Source of the DNA: Bombus terrestris
Taxonomy: Eukaryota > Arthropoda > Insecta > Hymenoptera > Apidae
DNA length: 64,000 nucleotides
Assembly: GCF_910591885.1 (NCBI RefSeq)
Contig: NC_063275.1
Coordinates: 3,646,501 to 3,710,500, forward strand
Direction: 5' to 3'
Made by a program: the position numbers and the translations under genes. This document shows, piece after piece, positions 12,298 to 24,480 of the stretch. How positions within the stretch are numbered: position 1 is the first letter of the stretch; each line of letters starts with the position of its first letter. The notes beneath the pieces are model-generated. The model was given only the letters and a program-made list of their open reading frames with translations, ran no database searches and was not told where the DNA came from.

Positions 12298-12424
12298 ATG
12301 CATTTCTACGGTAGTTTATTGTCGATTTTGCTGGTCGTTCTTTCTTGCCCCTTGACTGTTCGTACACGCAGGGTGGCGCCTTTGATAGAGGAGGACTGGG
12401 CTAGGAGACCTCATCGTGCCGCCG
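12298..12424 (+). CDS. sog: short gastrulation (sog/chordin), exon 1: signal peptide
   Basis: This is the first coding exon of Sog, the secreted BMP-binding antagonist that shapes dorsoventral BMP gradients together with Tolloid and Twisted gastrulation. The ATG at 12298 has A at -3. The 42 codons give a short start, a hydrophobic core (LLSILLVVLSCPLTV, about residues 7-21), a basic RTRR at 22-25, then VAPLIEEDWARRPHRAA. Insect Sog likewise has a hydrophobic segment followed by a basic -RR-APL- stretch just before the first CR domain, matching by position and residues. The exon ends GCC G|GTAAGT, phase 1, and the split codon completes as GAA (Glu) with exon 2. The frame stays open upstream to about 12211 but has no ATG, so unlike Drosophila Sog, which has a long N-terminal extension before its hydrophobic segment, this copy seems to start with an ordinary signal peptide. 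Identity rests mainly on exon 2 and the phase match. Confidence 0.88.
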
Positions 12425-12430
12425 GTAAGT
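12425..12430 (+). other. Splice donor of sog intron 1
   Basis: GTAAGT directly after codon 42 plus one base is a consensus donor. It leaves a phase-1 junction that matches the acceptor at 58114-58115. Confidence 0.85.
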
Positions 12431-15400
12431 CGCCATTTCAAACTTCCAATTTCTGATTCGCTCTTTCTTCTAGTTACGCGCGTTGTCATGTTTCTCTCTA
12501 TAAATTATAATTTCATATATTGTAGTAACTGTAGGGATTTTCATTAATTTTCATTAATTTCGTTTGATGAGTTCTTAGATAGAGAGTTCTTGCAAATTTT
12601 TTGATGTCGATATTTAGTGCACGCTGATACGTTTTGGCTTGGTGTGCCTTCGGTTGTTGTGATTTCGTCAGAATGCGAGCAGTTTCTTTTCCTTTAAAGG
12701 TTAGGGGACGCTCGAAAATACCGGACTTCATCGTGCTCTCGGCCGGCAGTCCGCCGCATTTACGTAATGAGAGAGTCACGTGAAAAAGGCGGGAATCGAA
12801 CTCCTCTCGATTGTCTACTTTGAATCGGCGCCACGTTACGCATTCGTCTTCTCTTTTGCCGGCATTTTTGCCGGCGAGCATTTTTTTTTTCTTCCGGTTG
12901 CATCATTCATAAAGACTTATTCAATTCTATCTAGCCAGAAAAAAGAAACGTTATGTTAATGTAATGAAATGTATTTCGAAAAAGTAATAAAAGACGACTA
13001 TTCATGGATATAACAACCAGGCAGGAAGTAATGTACTGATTCTTAAACACCTCGTACTGACCCAGTTGTAAGAACAAGTTAATGGATGTGTATTGTAGTT
13101 GCCGTGCAAAGCTACTGCGCGACGGAACCATGAACCTCGGTCTCGAGTTCGCTCGTTTTTCACACTTGTCGCGTGCTCTTATTTCATCGAACCGAAGGAA
13201 GATAGGCTCGATTCCATTAGACACTCTGTATCACTTTTCTGTAATCATTCCAGTCGGTCGATTGTTATACTTTGGTATTAGATCGTTTCACAAACTCGGT
13301 TATTAAATATATCGATTGTTCGATTATTATTACGTACCGATTATTATATTGATATGTAGACGAATATTGTTTCTCAAATTTTCTCATTTCTTTCCTAATT
13401 TCTAATTTACGTTTAAATTTCATATCTCGGGAATAACTCGAAATATAAAACTGTTTGATAATCAAATTGAATAGGGAAAAGAACTTCGCTATAGTTGCAT
13501 CATTTTCCTTAAGAGGTTATGTTGAATTTATTTTTCATCCATAGTCATCCAATGATTTAATAATTGTTCTATTGCATTAATGCGCACGAGCATAGTTAAA
13601 ATGTTCTATTAGACTTAATATTTGAACGATTTATCTATTTACATTTACATTTCTACAGTAAAAGAGTTTCATTCGACTCGATTACAATTTGTTGCGTTGT
13701 AAAACATACTAAACAATTTGAGTAAAAATTTTTCGAGCGAGGAAATGCGGTTGTATAGCCGAGGATTAATTACAGTTGCTTCTAGATTACGTAGCGTAAT
13801 ACTTACCTTTGATAACGATCAAGTTACCGTGAGGTATCGAATTCAGATTCTAGTAATCAATTTAACGAAGGAACACCGAAAAAGTAGCGGGGAAAAAAGA
13901 AGAATACAATATCATTTTATTTTGTAAAATCCAATCCTAAAGTCCAATCAAACAGTTAATTAAATTTACCAGTGGGAAGAAAAACAGGTTTTCCCCAATC
14001 GGCAGAAAGGGGGTTAGCTATCTGTTGAATGTGTGACGCGTGATGTCCGATAAAAATTCATTGCGCATGCGCACTGTTTGCGCATTTCGCGTGGGCAATA
14101 TATGTAGTAGTGTCGCGTTAACTGGCCACAAATTTGCTTTGTTAACTGACCGTTTCTTGAAACTTTTCTCTAGTTTTTGAAACTTTTTCGTCTGTCATTT
14201 ATTTAAGCTTCGATTCAACGTTTATTCATTGTAGCATAAAAGCAGGATCCTTTTTCACAATATGTAATCTACCAACGATAGTAATGATATTAATAATTGT
14301 ATAATTCAAATTGTGTCGAATAAGAGAGACGTTAAAATGATTTGGAATTTGGCAAATTTACTAATAACACTCAACTTGTTCCAGTACAAAACTCGTACAT
14401 TACCATGAAATATACTAAAGAATTTATTATTACTGGGAACTTACGATTCACGATTAGTGAAATTTTACTAATATTAGTTTGATCGTATACGGGGCCAGTG
14501 ATATGTAAGATAAACAATTGTTTTAATAATGTTATTCATATCTCACTTACATTTGATGATTTTCTGGAAATGTACATTCCTCGATAACCGATCGGATAAG
14601 CTGCCATCTGTGGCCATTTAACGAAATTTTGATTAGTGTCCTATTTAAATAATCTCGTGTCAATGAAATACAATTATCGAATCATCGTGTTTCATATTGA
14701 ATCTTTTATGTACTTCTCCGCGTTATTATTCACGAAATACTCTGATACCGATCGAACGCATATTAGAATATATGGTAGTAAGATAAGTATGCGTAATAAA
14801 AGTATGCGTGCGTGGTGGATGATCGCGTCGTTGTTTGTCATCGTGGATATGAAGTACGAGGCATAAATATGCCGGTTATAGCGCGAATACGTAAACATAT
14901 ACTTTGGGTAATGATACGGTGCTCGTCGCATTGACATTTTTGCGACAGCGCGTTTCGTGTATCGACTTGGTTAAGTCGGATCGAACCATAGCTCTGTCTA
15001 TATATAGTAATTTTCTTTTCTGTCCCATCGTTCAGATTGCACATATATCTGAACAGCCGATAACCCGTTTAACTGCACCCACATACCGACAGCGATTTAC
15101 GTTCGAGTTGAACAACTTCTGAACTATACGTTGACCCGAAACTCGTAAGAGTTAGAAAGAGTATGAGAAATCGTGTGCAAGTTACTAGGGAAAATCTCGT
15201 TTAGATATCGATGGTAACTAAAGCGATTTCATTGGACAATATGAATATAGAGCGTTGAACACGAAGATTTTTGAAAATAACTTATATCCAAGAAATTTTC
15301 TTTTGTTCGATCTAATGCTCTATTGTTTATGTTTAGTAATAGACCATTAACTACAACGTTAATTAAATTATTTTTAAGGCATACGTCGTTCCACGAACAA

Positions 15401-17440
15401 TCATAAAAGAGTTTGGAAAGCATGTATCTGAATCGAAACACAAGAGAATTTTGATATTCGCGATATACATGATCAGGATCCAACTGAAATGGGGACAATG
15501 TTGGCATTCTGATCTTTTACACCAGAGCGTGCATGCTGCTACCTTTTCAAAAATCATTACCGTGGAATACCATACAAATTCGGCTCGTATAATGAATAGA
15601 ATACAATAGTGCATAAAAGAATGTTTAAAATTGGTACAAAAATTCGTGTAAAATGCAAGGATATATGAAATATATTTTAGTTATGTTTATAAAAATATTA
15701 TATATATATATATTTTTATTTATTTATTAAAATTCACAATTTGTCCAATTTGGACATTTGGTGGAATTTTTTAACGGTTAAATTAGCATGTTGGTGGCTA
15801 CCCCCAGCGGGGTACCATCCTCGTGTTTCTTAGGTAAAATATTATATGGACTGATATAAATGTTCGTAGTCATCAAATAGTGAAAATAGTATACCAGTCT
15901 AAAATAGTGAAAACCGTATGACCGAGGGTATTTCCAATTTTTCATTTCACATTTCGTTTTACCATTCATACGTAGATATTTCAGCACAATACATGTTTAC
16001 TAATTCAATTAATCCTAGTCATTAATCACCCAAACCAGACACACTGTATGTACAATGTACGCATAAAATCACTAAAAGTGAACATTTCCCATTTCTTCTC
16101 CCAGCGTTCAAGTAGAATTCGGATGAACAGAATCCTATGGTATCTGATTGCTTCGTATAAAGAAAATTTGTATATAATCTATAAACTGATATAATATCTG
16201 TATATTTAGACGGAAGCATTGAGAAATAGTTTTTAAAGAACATTTTAGCGTAATTCTTACTATTTGTTGACTTAAGCATTTCGAGATCTTTATGCGTATC
16301 GATAACTATCTAGAAATGGGGCTCCTATTGATACGATGTTTTTCAATTAAAATTAGTTTGACGATCCGCCCGACGAACTATGCTGTATTTACTTTTACTT
16401 TCGTATTACGATAAGACGACGCACATGCCGGGAATAATGTACCGAAGTCCGTGAGATTCTTTATAGACGTTCGCTGCTTGCCGAAGGCACACCATTCGAA
16501 ACATCACGCTCAATTGCGGAATTCTATTTGTTATTACGTGGTGTTTGTCGCATAATTGCGCAATGTTTTTGCAGTTTCGATTGTAAAGCGTATTTCTCGA
16601 GCCTTCGCTAGGAGCATCTACGTAGAACAAGGTCGCCTCGTGAATACGTGGTGTTAATTTTTAATAAACCGACAGGGACAATACCAAAGTTCTTACTTTG
16701 TCTTTCTGTGACGAAAGAAGCTAAATCTTTGTTGCAATAGAGAATGATTTTGGTTATTTTTACTTGGTCAGCTCGAAGTATTTCTATGTACTGCATTTAT
16801 AATTCATTTGCACGATATGTAAAAGAATATTTAATCAAATATCCATATAATATTTTTAAATTAATTGCGCGTATTATAGTCTGTACAAAATTAGCAATAG
16901 TCTTGTTAATTTCGTAATAATCAAAAGTTGAGAAACTTATGCTATGAATACGACGGTCAAATAAGCTGAGCTACACTATGGAGACTCTCGAAGTGTTCTA
17001 AGGAAACAAAGCCAGTATGTATACACGATAAATAGACTTCCTACGTGAAGTCTATATCAGCAAGTTCGAGAGGCAATCAGATTCTAAAAACGAGTAACGC
17101 TAATGATTCATAATCCCTTTTTCCTAAAACATACTTATTTATAAGTATTATTTATACGTATGATTTATAAGTATTATTACTTATTTATAAGTATGATTAC
17201 AACATTCTAAGTTTTCTTATGAAAATAATATAGAATATCTACAAGAATAATAGAGAAGTTGTTATCTCTAATTATTAAAAATAAAACTTGATTTTCATCT
17301 ATATCTTTATCTTACGTCTAAATATTATCAGTAAAATTACTATGTATGATATTTATAAAATTACAGAAATAAAAATCATTTTTCTATGTTTATTAAAAAT
17401 ATGATTTCAGATTCATATATTTCTTTTAAAAATAAATTTC
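12431..17440. other. Intron 1, proximal AT-rich part
   Basis: Mostly AT-rich, with a CpG-rich block at about 12600-12890. A kB-like GGTTTTCCC lies at 13987-13995 and a 12-bp palindrome TGCGCATGCGCA at 14062-14073. Short TA runs occur near 15697. No gene or known element is recognised. Confidence 0.5.
14062..14073. promoter_or_regulatory. NRF-1/Erect wing-like palindrome
   Basis: TGCGCATGCGCA is a perfect 12-bp palindrome that fits the NRF-1 consensus YGCGCAYGCGCR; the insect homologue is Erect wing. Such sites are normally promoter-proximal. Binding is unproven. Confidence 0.35.
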
Positions 17441-18600
17441 ATCGAGTGATATCGACAAGCATAGTTGGACAACTTTCATTCCGCCGTTCTGTACACAGCT
17501 TAACGCGATCTACAACACGAAACTTGGTATCCAGTCGCGTTAGCCCGTGGATCGTCGCAAAGAGAGATCTAAGTGGTTCGTTCTTCTCCTTTATAAGGAT
17601 CTAGCAGTGTCCAGTATCGTCTGCAGCCTCTCTTTCTGTCCTGTTTCTATCCTTGTCGTGCCTTCTAAAGGCTCTGTTACTCTCGTTTCGTACCTGTTCC
17701 GCGGCTACTGCCTTATCTAGCTACGTTGCCCGTACACCGTATAGAATCCGCCACCTCGAAAACTGTATTTCATCGCTTGGTCTAAATAGAACGCGAAAAC
17801 CGTCGATTTTATGTATCGCAAGAACCGAGGCGACGGGAACGAGACAATCGAGTACCTCTAGATACCGCTTTATCGCCAGTGACATCACATTGCAGCACTT
17901 TATTCGGTTATCGTGACAACAATAAAAACGGGAGCAACGATATCTCGTCGTGGAGCAAATTAACCGATCATTACCACCAGCATAGCGTGTATCTTAGGCG
18001 CCTTGGTTTTGTATAAATCTGACTTAACCTCTACGTTGCGATATTCGATCGTAATGGAATGTTACTGCGCGCGCATTCGCTCGAGGATTCGATTTTAATC
18101 GAATTGCGAGTGTAACAACAGGACCGTATGTTCAGAAATGTAGTAATTTTTATAAAGAATATTGGGTTATTACAGTTTCTTTTGTCACCATTGGAATCTA
18201 TTGAAACGATATAATTATGCTATGTATTCCATTTTAGAAATTACTCTTCAATTATTCCTTTTTCCAAATTTAAATGTTCCATAATCCATACTTATATACT
18301 CTGTTGTTTATTATAGCCATAGTGATTTTATTCCTCTTAATATGTTTATTTAGATATGAATTATAGGGGATTTCGCCTACTCTTCCAATTGATTTTGCGA
18401 TACTAGCGATATGTGCGTGAAATACATGGTAATAGAGTTTGTCTTCCACGAAAATCCAGTCGATTTCCGTCGCCGAAGGGCAACGTATCGCGGAGAAAAT
18501 CCGTACAGGAAGCTTCAACCATAAATAGCGTTTGTCTTTAGGTTTAGTTTCCTTTAAATCTCAGACGCAATTAAGATAACAGTACAAAGTAATCGTATGG
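17441..18600. other. Intron 1: CpG-rich block then AT-rich DNA
   Basis: 17441-18120 is richer in CpG than its flanks; 18121-18600 is AT-rich. An 18-base string at 18362-18379 recurs exactly at 30002-30019. No coding potential is recognised. Confidence 0.4.
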
Positions 18601-19030
18601 ATGCAGGCGGTAGAAGAAAATGTCTTGGAAGCACGTTTCGACCGTTTAGAAGAGAAGGAAATAAAACTGGACTAGCTGTAAATACTGTTGTCGGTCCCAA
18701 TTGGTAGAATAAGATGAGAAATTCCAAGACCATGGGGACTCAGCTGTTACACACCTGTATGTACCTGCCTGACCTGCCTTGATTGATTTCTGGTGGCCGC
18801 AAGGCTAAGTACACGACTACCTGTCGACCCTGATAATTTCTGTATGGGTTGCCAGCCGTTTTTGGACACGCGAGTAGAAATAATTCGGTAGCAGACGCTT
18901 ATCTCTTTATATTTGGACCTTGGTGCAAACTTTACGGCGATTAGGTGTTAGGAAAACTGTTTGAAAAATAAACTGTGAAAAGGTTGGTCCTTTAACACGT
19001 GGACAAGGTGGCAGGTCAGTGGAGATGCAT
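18601..19030. promoter_or_regulatory. Candidate early embryonic enhancer of sog (CAGGT cluster)
   Basis: Several motifs known from the Drosophila neuroectoderm network lie close together. GAGAAATTCCA at 18716-18726 is Dorsal/kB-like with one mismatch. CAGCTG at 18741-18746 and CACCTG at 18752-18757 are Twist/Snail-type E-boxes. TACCTG at 18762-18767, ACCTG at 18772-18776 and CTACCTG at 18817-18823 are CAGGTA, CAGGT and the full CAGGTAG (Zelda/TAGteam) on the other strand. GGCAGGTCAG follows at 19010-19019 and a GATA site CTTATCT near 18898. Four CAGGT cores fall within about 75 bp, where about 0.15 would be expected. Location inside sog intron 1 matches the Drosophila intronic enhancer by position only. 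Function is inferred. Confidence 0.45.
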
Positions 19031-19610
19031 GAATCTTTCGTTCAAATTTCCTATTGTATATCTTCTTTCCGGTATAGCTGAGTAGCAGGGAAAAATATAT
19101 TTCTTGGACACAATGACGTTATTCTGTTAAATACAGAATGTAAAATATCATCAAAACAGTACATAGATGGCATTCGAATCGCTACTACTAACCATACCCC
19201 TGTGTCGTTAATCTCTTTATTTTAATTAGTCAAGGTAATCATCTTCCTCATTTCCTTATTTTAAATCGTATCAATTTCTTGTGAACGTAAGTTACTCGAT
19301 TTGCAGATGGTGTATTTGTATAAATTAAGTCGCTCATTGAAACCTTCCGTGTCCATTATCCTTTAGATATATAGTTATCTAAAATCATAAAATAGTGTTC
19401 TATATTTATTATTACAAGAAATTCATTGTATTTCTTCAAGTCACGAGAATGTATCAGAGAGAGAGAGAGAGAAAAAGAGAGAGGGATCGCAGCATAATTA
19501 ACTATGAGACTAAGGGCATGATACTTGCAAAATTGAAATACGTGTGTGACTATACTTGACTTGCACCACTATAATTTTCAGCCCGCTATATGCGAACCAC
19601 AGTATCGAAC
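19031..19610. other. Intron 1, AT-rich DNA with a GA tract
   Basis: AT-rich DNA with no gene. The only marked feature is the (GA)n tract at 19456-19484. Confidence 0.5.
19456..19484 (+). repeat. (GA)n microsatellite
   Basis: An almost pure GAGAGA run of 29 bp broken by AAAAA. GA runs can bind GAGA factor or CLAMP-like proteins; here it lies 0.6 kb from the CAGGT cluster. It may equally be a neutral microsatellite. Confidence 0.7.
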
Positions 19611-20450
19611 TTGATTGGCTACATTCTATGTCTACATGTACTTCCTCTTTTCCTCCGCTTTCTTTTTCCCCTGCGGCCACCTGCTTAACGTAGCACGGCC
19701 GGCGCTAATCTCAATTAGTCTTTATTGCCGGCTTGGCGACGCCGGACGACGACGATGGGTTTCATGCACGGACGCGGCTTAATGCGCTCGCTGCGACCTC
19801 ACACGAGCATTCCAGATACGCGACAGGATCGTAGCGAAAAGGAGAGAGATGGAAGAACATCTCGCCGACTCTAGAGAGTAGGACCTGCCTGAATGCCGCC
19901 CGGGGCGCTGGTGAGGGTTGTTGATCGAGAATTTATCGGGACTAAGCAAACGGGAGAAATGGATAATTAAGGCGAAACGAGCGGTCGACGCGGAAAAGGT
20001 CGGAACTCGGCGTGAGGTCGAAACACGTACGGAGATCGCGACGTCGGTAGGTTAGGCTTTTTTTCCCCTGTCCGAGGTTATTGAAACGTTAGGTACGCGT
20101 GTCTGTCGTTCTTGCTGTTCTCCGGAAGTCGGGTACGCGTTCGACGGGTCGTTAATACGCCAATGGATGTTTGTATTTGGTGCGTGCACGAAACTGTCGG
20201 CATTATGTGTCATTACGGACAGCATCGTTAATTTACAAATCGATTTACGAGCTCTCATGCACAACCTTGATAACAACTCGCCGTATAGCCTGTCTAGCTC
20301 GTCTCGACGACTGTTATTGCACTCGAGACACAAAAAATCCCGACATTCCAGCGAAGAAAAGGAAACGAAGGTCACCTTGAAATCTACCGGCGTGTTTACC
20401 GAGAAACCGTGTTTGGTACTCGGTGTCCTACCGAACGACTTCCGGGAGAA
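19611..20450. other. Intron 1, CpG-rich block
   Basis: A marked rise in CpG content with a GGCCACCTGC E-box near 19676 and homeodomain-like CTAATCTCAATTAGTC near 19708. The open frames here carry no protein motif. It may be an extension of the candidate enhancer zone just upstream, but conservation is unknown. Confidence 0.4.
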
Positions 20451-20460
20451 CAGTTTCTTT

Positions 20461-20875
20461 GTGTTATTTCAATCGATTCTCGTGGTAGAATTTATTTTAT
20501 GATTCCTCTACATAGAATAAATATAAAAATTATTAGTAACCTAAGTAAGTTTTATAGAATCATAGAAACATATGATTACGCGCGGAGAGGTTGAAGTGCA
20601 CAACAGACGCATGGCTTCCTTTTTTCGAATTTCACGAGACAAGGTAATACATAGATGCGTTCTTAAAGATTATTTCAATTAATTCTCGCAAACAGAACTT
20701 ATCTCATAGTTCCTCTAAATATAATTACAGCCAATTTGAATAACTAGATTTATAAAAATATATGATTCTACGCGAAGAGATTAGGGTACGTGACAGATGT
20801 ATCGACCCCTCTCCAACTTCTTTCGAACTTCATAAGACGAGGGAATAACTGAATGCATGGTTAAAGATTCCCTAA
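20461..20875 (+). repeat. Diverged tandem duplication, unit about 206 bp
   Basis: Unit 1 (20461-20667) and unit 2 (20668-20875) align along their length: TTATTTCAATCGATTCTCG with TTATTTCAATTAATTCTCG, GATTCCTCTACATAGAA with AGTTCCTCTAAATATAA, ATATGATTACGCGCGGAGAG with ATATGATTCTACGCGAAGAG, and TTCTTAAAGATT with GGTTAAAGATT. Divergence is substantial, so the duplication is old. No element family is recognised. Confidence 0.75.
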
Positions 20876-22350
20876 GGTCTCGCGTAAATGGATCTTATTC
20901 ACGTGCGGCGTAATCTCCTCTTCTCTTTTTCTATCCTTTTCTCTCCTCATTGGTCGGACCCTCTCGAAGTGGCTGCACACTCACCGCGATTCTCGCTACA
21001 CGTTTCGCGGCTAATTGGCCGCAGCCACGAGGACAACGTGGCCGTTGTGCAGTAAAGAAATTTAGCGAGCCGATGTACGCTTTTAAAGTAGGTAAATCGC
21101 GAGTATCGCGTCCGACTGCCTCCGGCGTTGCTGACTTTTAGCGGACGTGTGCATCCGACGACTCGCTATCGTTTGGGTAGGGACTTTGCTATTCGTCGAC
21201 CCGCGGTTAGACCAAGGCCTACCACCTTCGTAAAGCGAGTAGTTTGCCCTTGTACGGGGAAGAGAGGCGTGGTGGTAGAAAAACTGTGACGAGTGACGAT
21301 ACATTGTATTGTCGAGATGGACGCGCGCTCTCGCGTGTCAAGAGTCTCCAGTAATAGTCCCTTCACCGTCAAACTTTTTATTTCATACGACAACACCCGT
21401 TCCTCGTTCACGCGAAACATGATTTCGATACGAATCTCGTGCGTGTCTCACATTTATCTCAATTCCTTATTAGTAGACCGCAGATTTTTATACAAATTCA
21501 CATTGTAAACAATATACGTAATTAAGAAAATATGTAGAAATTACGTAGAAAATCGTTTTATCTGTTAAGTATTGTAGAAAGCATTTTTGTATTTTCAAAT
21601 TTTCTATAAATGCATCAAAATCCGCAGTCTCTATTTATTATCAGACCCGAGTCGAGACTCGAAGCTCGAAACTCAATACCTTGTCCTGTTGTCACCTTGC
21701 ATCTCGAGGTTTGCATAACAACCAATTATCAACGCATGCATTACATCTGAATCGAATTTTAATTGAGAAATCGAGCGTCACGTAGGCTCCACAATTTTAG
21801 CTGTGGATCACCTCATTTTTCATTGACGTTGATTGACGCAAATCAGCGGCAGTCGCGCGAGGTTAGGAATTTATATACATACGTAGTGATTTATGGTCCA
21901 CCCAAGTCGCGCCATGTGTGAATTGATATATACACTGAAACGTGTAACATCGATGGCTAACCAAAAATCTCCCTTCGGATAGTGTGAAATACACACTAGT
22001 AATTGTTTTTTCTATTGAAAGACCAAACAGTTTGGTTAGTGCAATGCTTTTTTTACGCTGTATTTATCGAGACTTCAAGGTCGACAATGTTTTCGTGGCT
22101 GACATTGGGTGCCATTCCATGACCTGTGATATTCGTGTATTTCATGCGATATTGTCAATTCATTTTGAATTCGTTTAAATATTGGCAATTCATTTTTTCA
22201 TATTTTTCAAATAATAATTGTTATTAAATGTGGCCTATCGTCCATATGTATTATAATCTCTTTATACAATTTAATTATTAAATGATTAGCTATATCCTAT
22301 AATCATTTTGAATAGTTTATCGAAATATGTCCGTATATAACATGCTATAG
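20876..22350. other. Intron 1: CpG-rich block then AT-rich DNA
   Basis: 20880-21440 is CpG-rich with no recognisable coding frame; 21441-22350 is AT-rich. Nothing else is seen. Confidence 0.4.
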
Positions 22351-22990
22351 GTAAAGCCAGTTTGCGACAGGACGTGAGGTACGCGGTAATCCAATTTTCA
22401 ATTTGTTACGTCAAAGATTATTTGCGGGACGGCCGTTCCTCTTCAGTCCAGCGCGCCCTCGGCATCTAATCTCCTAACCACAGTGACGTTCTCGATGGCG
22501 TACACGCATCAGCGCATCAGCGGCGACTACGATGTAAATTCTATTAGGTTCGTTTCGATCCTATTGTCGGTCGAATTCAAATCCAATAATAGAGCGCAAT
22601 CGAATAAACAGGGTACGGCTTGTCCTTGATATATCGACCTCCTTACGAAAGCTCGAACGTATTTTTAATTCTCGAAATCACTTGACCAACGAATACGTGT
22701 TTTCTCATATTACACCATCGAGACACGATGGCATGTGTCTCTTTTCTCGATGTTTCCCCCTCTCTTCCTCTCTTTTTATCTATCCATCTCTTTCCGTCCA
22801 GTTGAGTTGGAATAAAGGTCGCGTGAAATGCATGGGCGGTCACTTGATTCGTCTAGCGACGCGTCTGGGATATTTTTTGCTCCACGATATTCTCGGTACC
22901 GTATTTCATTTTTACCGATGTGACGTACACTACACATTCTAGAATGGTTTCGCGTTGAACGCACTCCGTCTCTCTCTTCCACTTCGCTCA
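22351..22990. other. Intron 1, CpG-rich block
   Basis: CpG-rich DNA with a short direct repeat GCATCAGCGCATCAGCGG near 22507-22524. The frames on both strands (22643-22843, 22682-22942, 22776-22991) overlap each other and show no family motif. Confidence 0.4.
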
Positions 22991-24480
22991 ACGGTCACTT
23001 TAACTCGATGGCTGTCACGGCTTTTATTTTTGTTCTCGCCATTGATGTAAATCACACGTCTCTTTCAGTTTTAAAATTAATATCGAATTTTAACCTATTC
23101 GTATTTCTCGCCGTTTCTGTTCCACCACAATTTTTTATTTTGCTAGATTGGCACGTGTATAAATATTTGGATACTTCATACCATTGGAATATTACATCCT
23201 TGAATTATGTAATACGTCATTTAGATTCTATCTTACTTTGTTTTAACTTTGTAAAATCGGCTCCGTATCAATTAAATTGATTTTATCAAGATGTCAATGA
23301 AATTTAAAGTATTTGTAATTACCACACTGTTGTATTCATATTATATTCAGTATTCAGAAGTCTGGCCAGACTAATTAAAATATTTGCTACATTATTTCAC
23401 AAGCCTTAATCAATTTACCACGTCATATTTTTACTTTCGTTTTATCGTAATTAAATTCTAACCTAAATATCAAAAACAATTAAAAGCAAAAGTACGTGTT
23501 ATAATTTGTTATAGTACCTAGATTTAATACAATAAAATTTTACTAAATTTAGTGTATTCATTACAATTTTGCAATGAAATAATTAAAAAATAATAATTAA
23601 TAGTTAATCATTGAAAAATATTGCATCGAGGCATGGAGCAATTAACGCGGGAGATAGGAAACTGAATGCATGGTTTCTACTTTCAACGGATTCGTTTGTC
23701 TTTCCCCGTAGTGCGTATCAGAGCTCATGTGGTAGCTAGTGTTAATCACGCTATTCCACATCGCGCGGTTAATCGCATGACAAATATATAGACATCTACA
23801 TATATTCGCTTGGCTCGAGTCGAAGAATTTATATAGGGAGGAATGCGCGAGACTCAGCACACCTCAAAGGATCATACGTCGAGTCACGTGTGTTTTGCCG
23901 GGACGTGCCTCTCGATTTATGAATAGGTTTCTCTTTGCATTCGGTACCGGCACGTGAACCCTTTGAAGAAGTGTGAAAATAAAAGAGACGCCTCCTCCGG
24001 ATGAAGACTCGTGATTCCGTGCAACTGTTGCTGCTGAGAAAATAGTTCGCTTTTCGTATAATCCAAAATAACTTGCCCGAGTCAAAGTTGCAGTTTAAAT
24101 CAGAATAGCGGAACCGAATTTGTACACTTACGAATTGTAACGTTGCTAATAAATTTGGCACTAAAATCTCAACTAAGTGGGATGCGATTGTTTGACGTTT
24201 TGCGATAAACATATTATTTATTTAAGTTGGAGATAATACGAGTTAGGTATTTTGGAGGATCTTTTTCAAAGAAAGTCTGAAATTTTTTGGTATCAACTTT
24301 TGCACATGTATTTGCTAATGTTCGAAGAATATTCGTCATTTTTTTCGTCTGAACACAATAAAAATTATATGAATTACATGTCATGTAGAATTTAAAAAAA
24401 AAATAGTTGATATGATTTCAATGATTCTGCTTATATAGGTTATCTAATTAAGAAAAAAAAAAAAGAAACTGATATAGTGC
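22991..24480. other. Intron 1, AT-rich DNA
   Basis: AT-rich with a small CpG-richer patch at about 23640-24010. The - strand frame at 23829-24212 has no recognisable domain. Nothing else is seen. Confidence 0.4.

Noticed and set aside
12770..12845. GGAGTTCGATTCCCGCC on the - strand, like a tRNA B-box
   Set aside because: No pairing T-arm, A-box or acceptor stem could be built around it.
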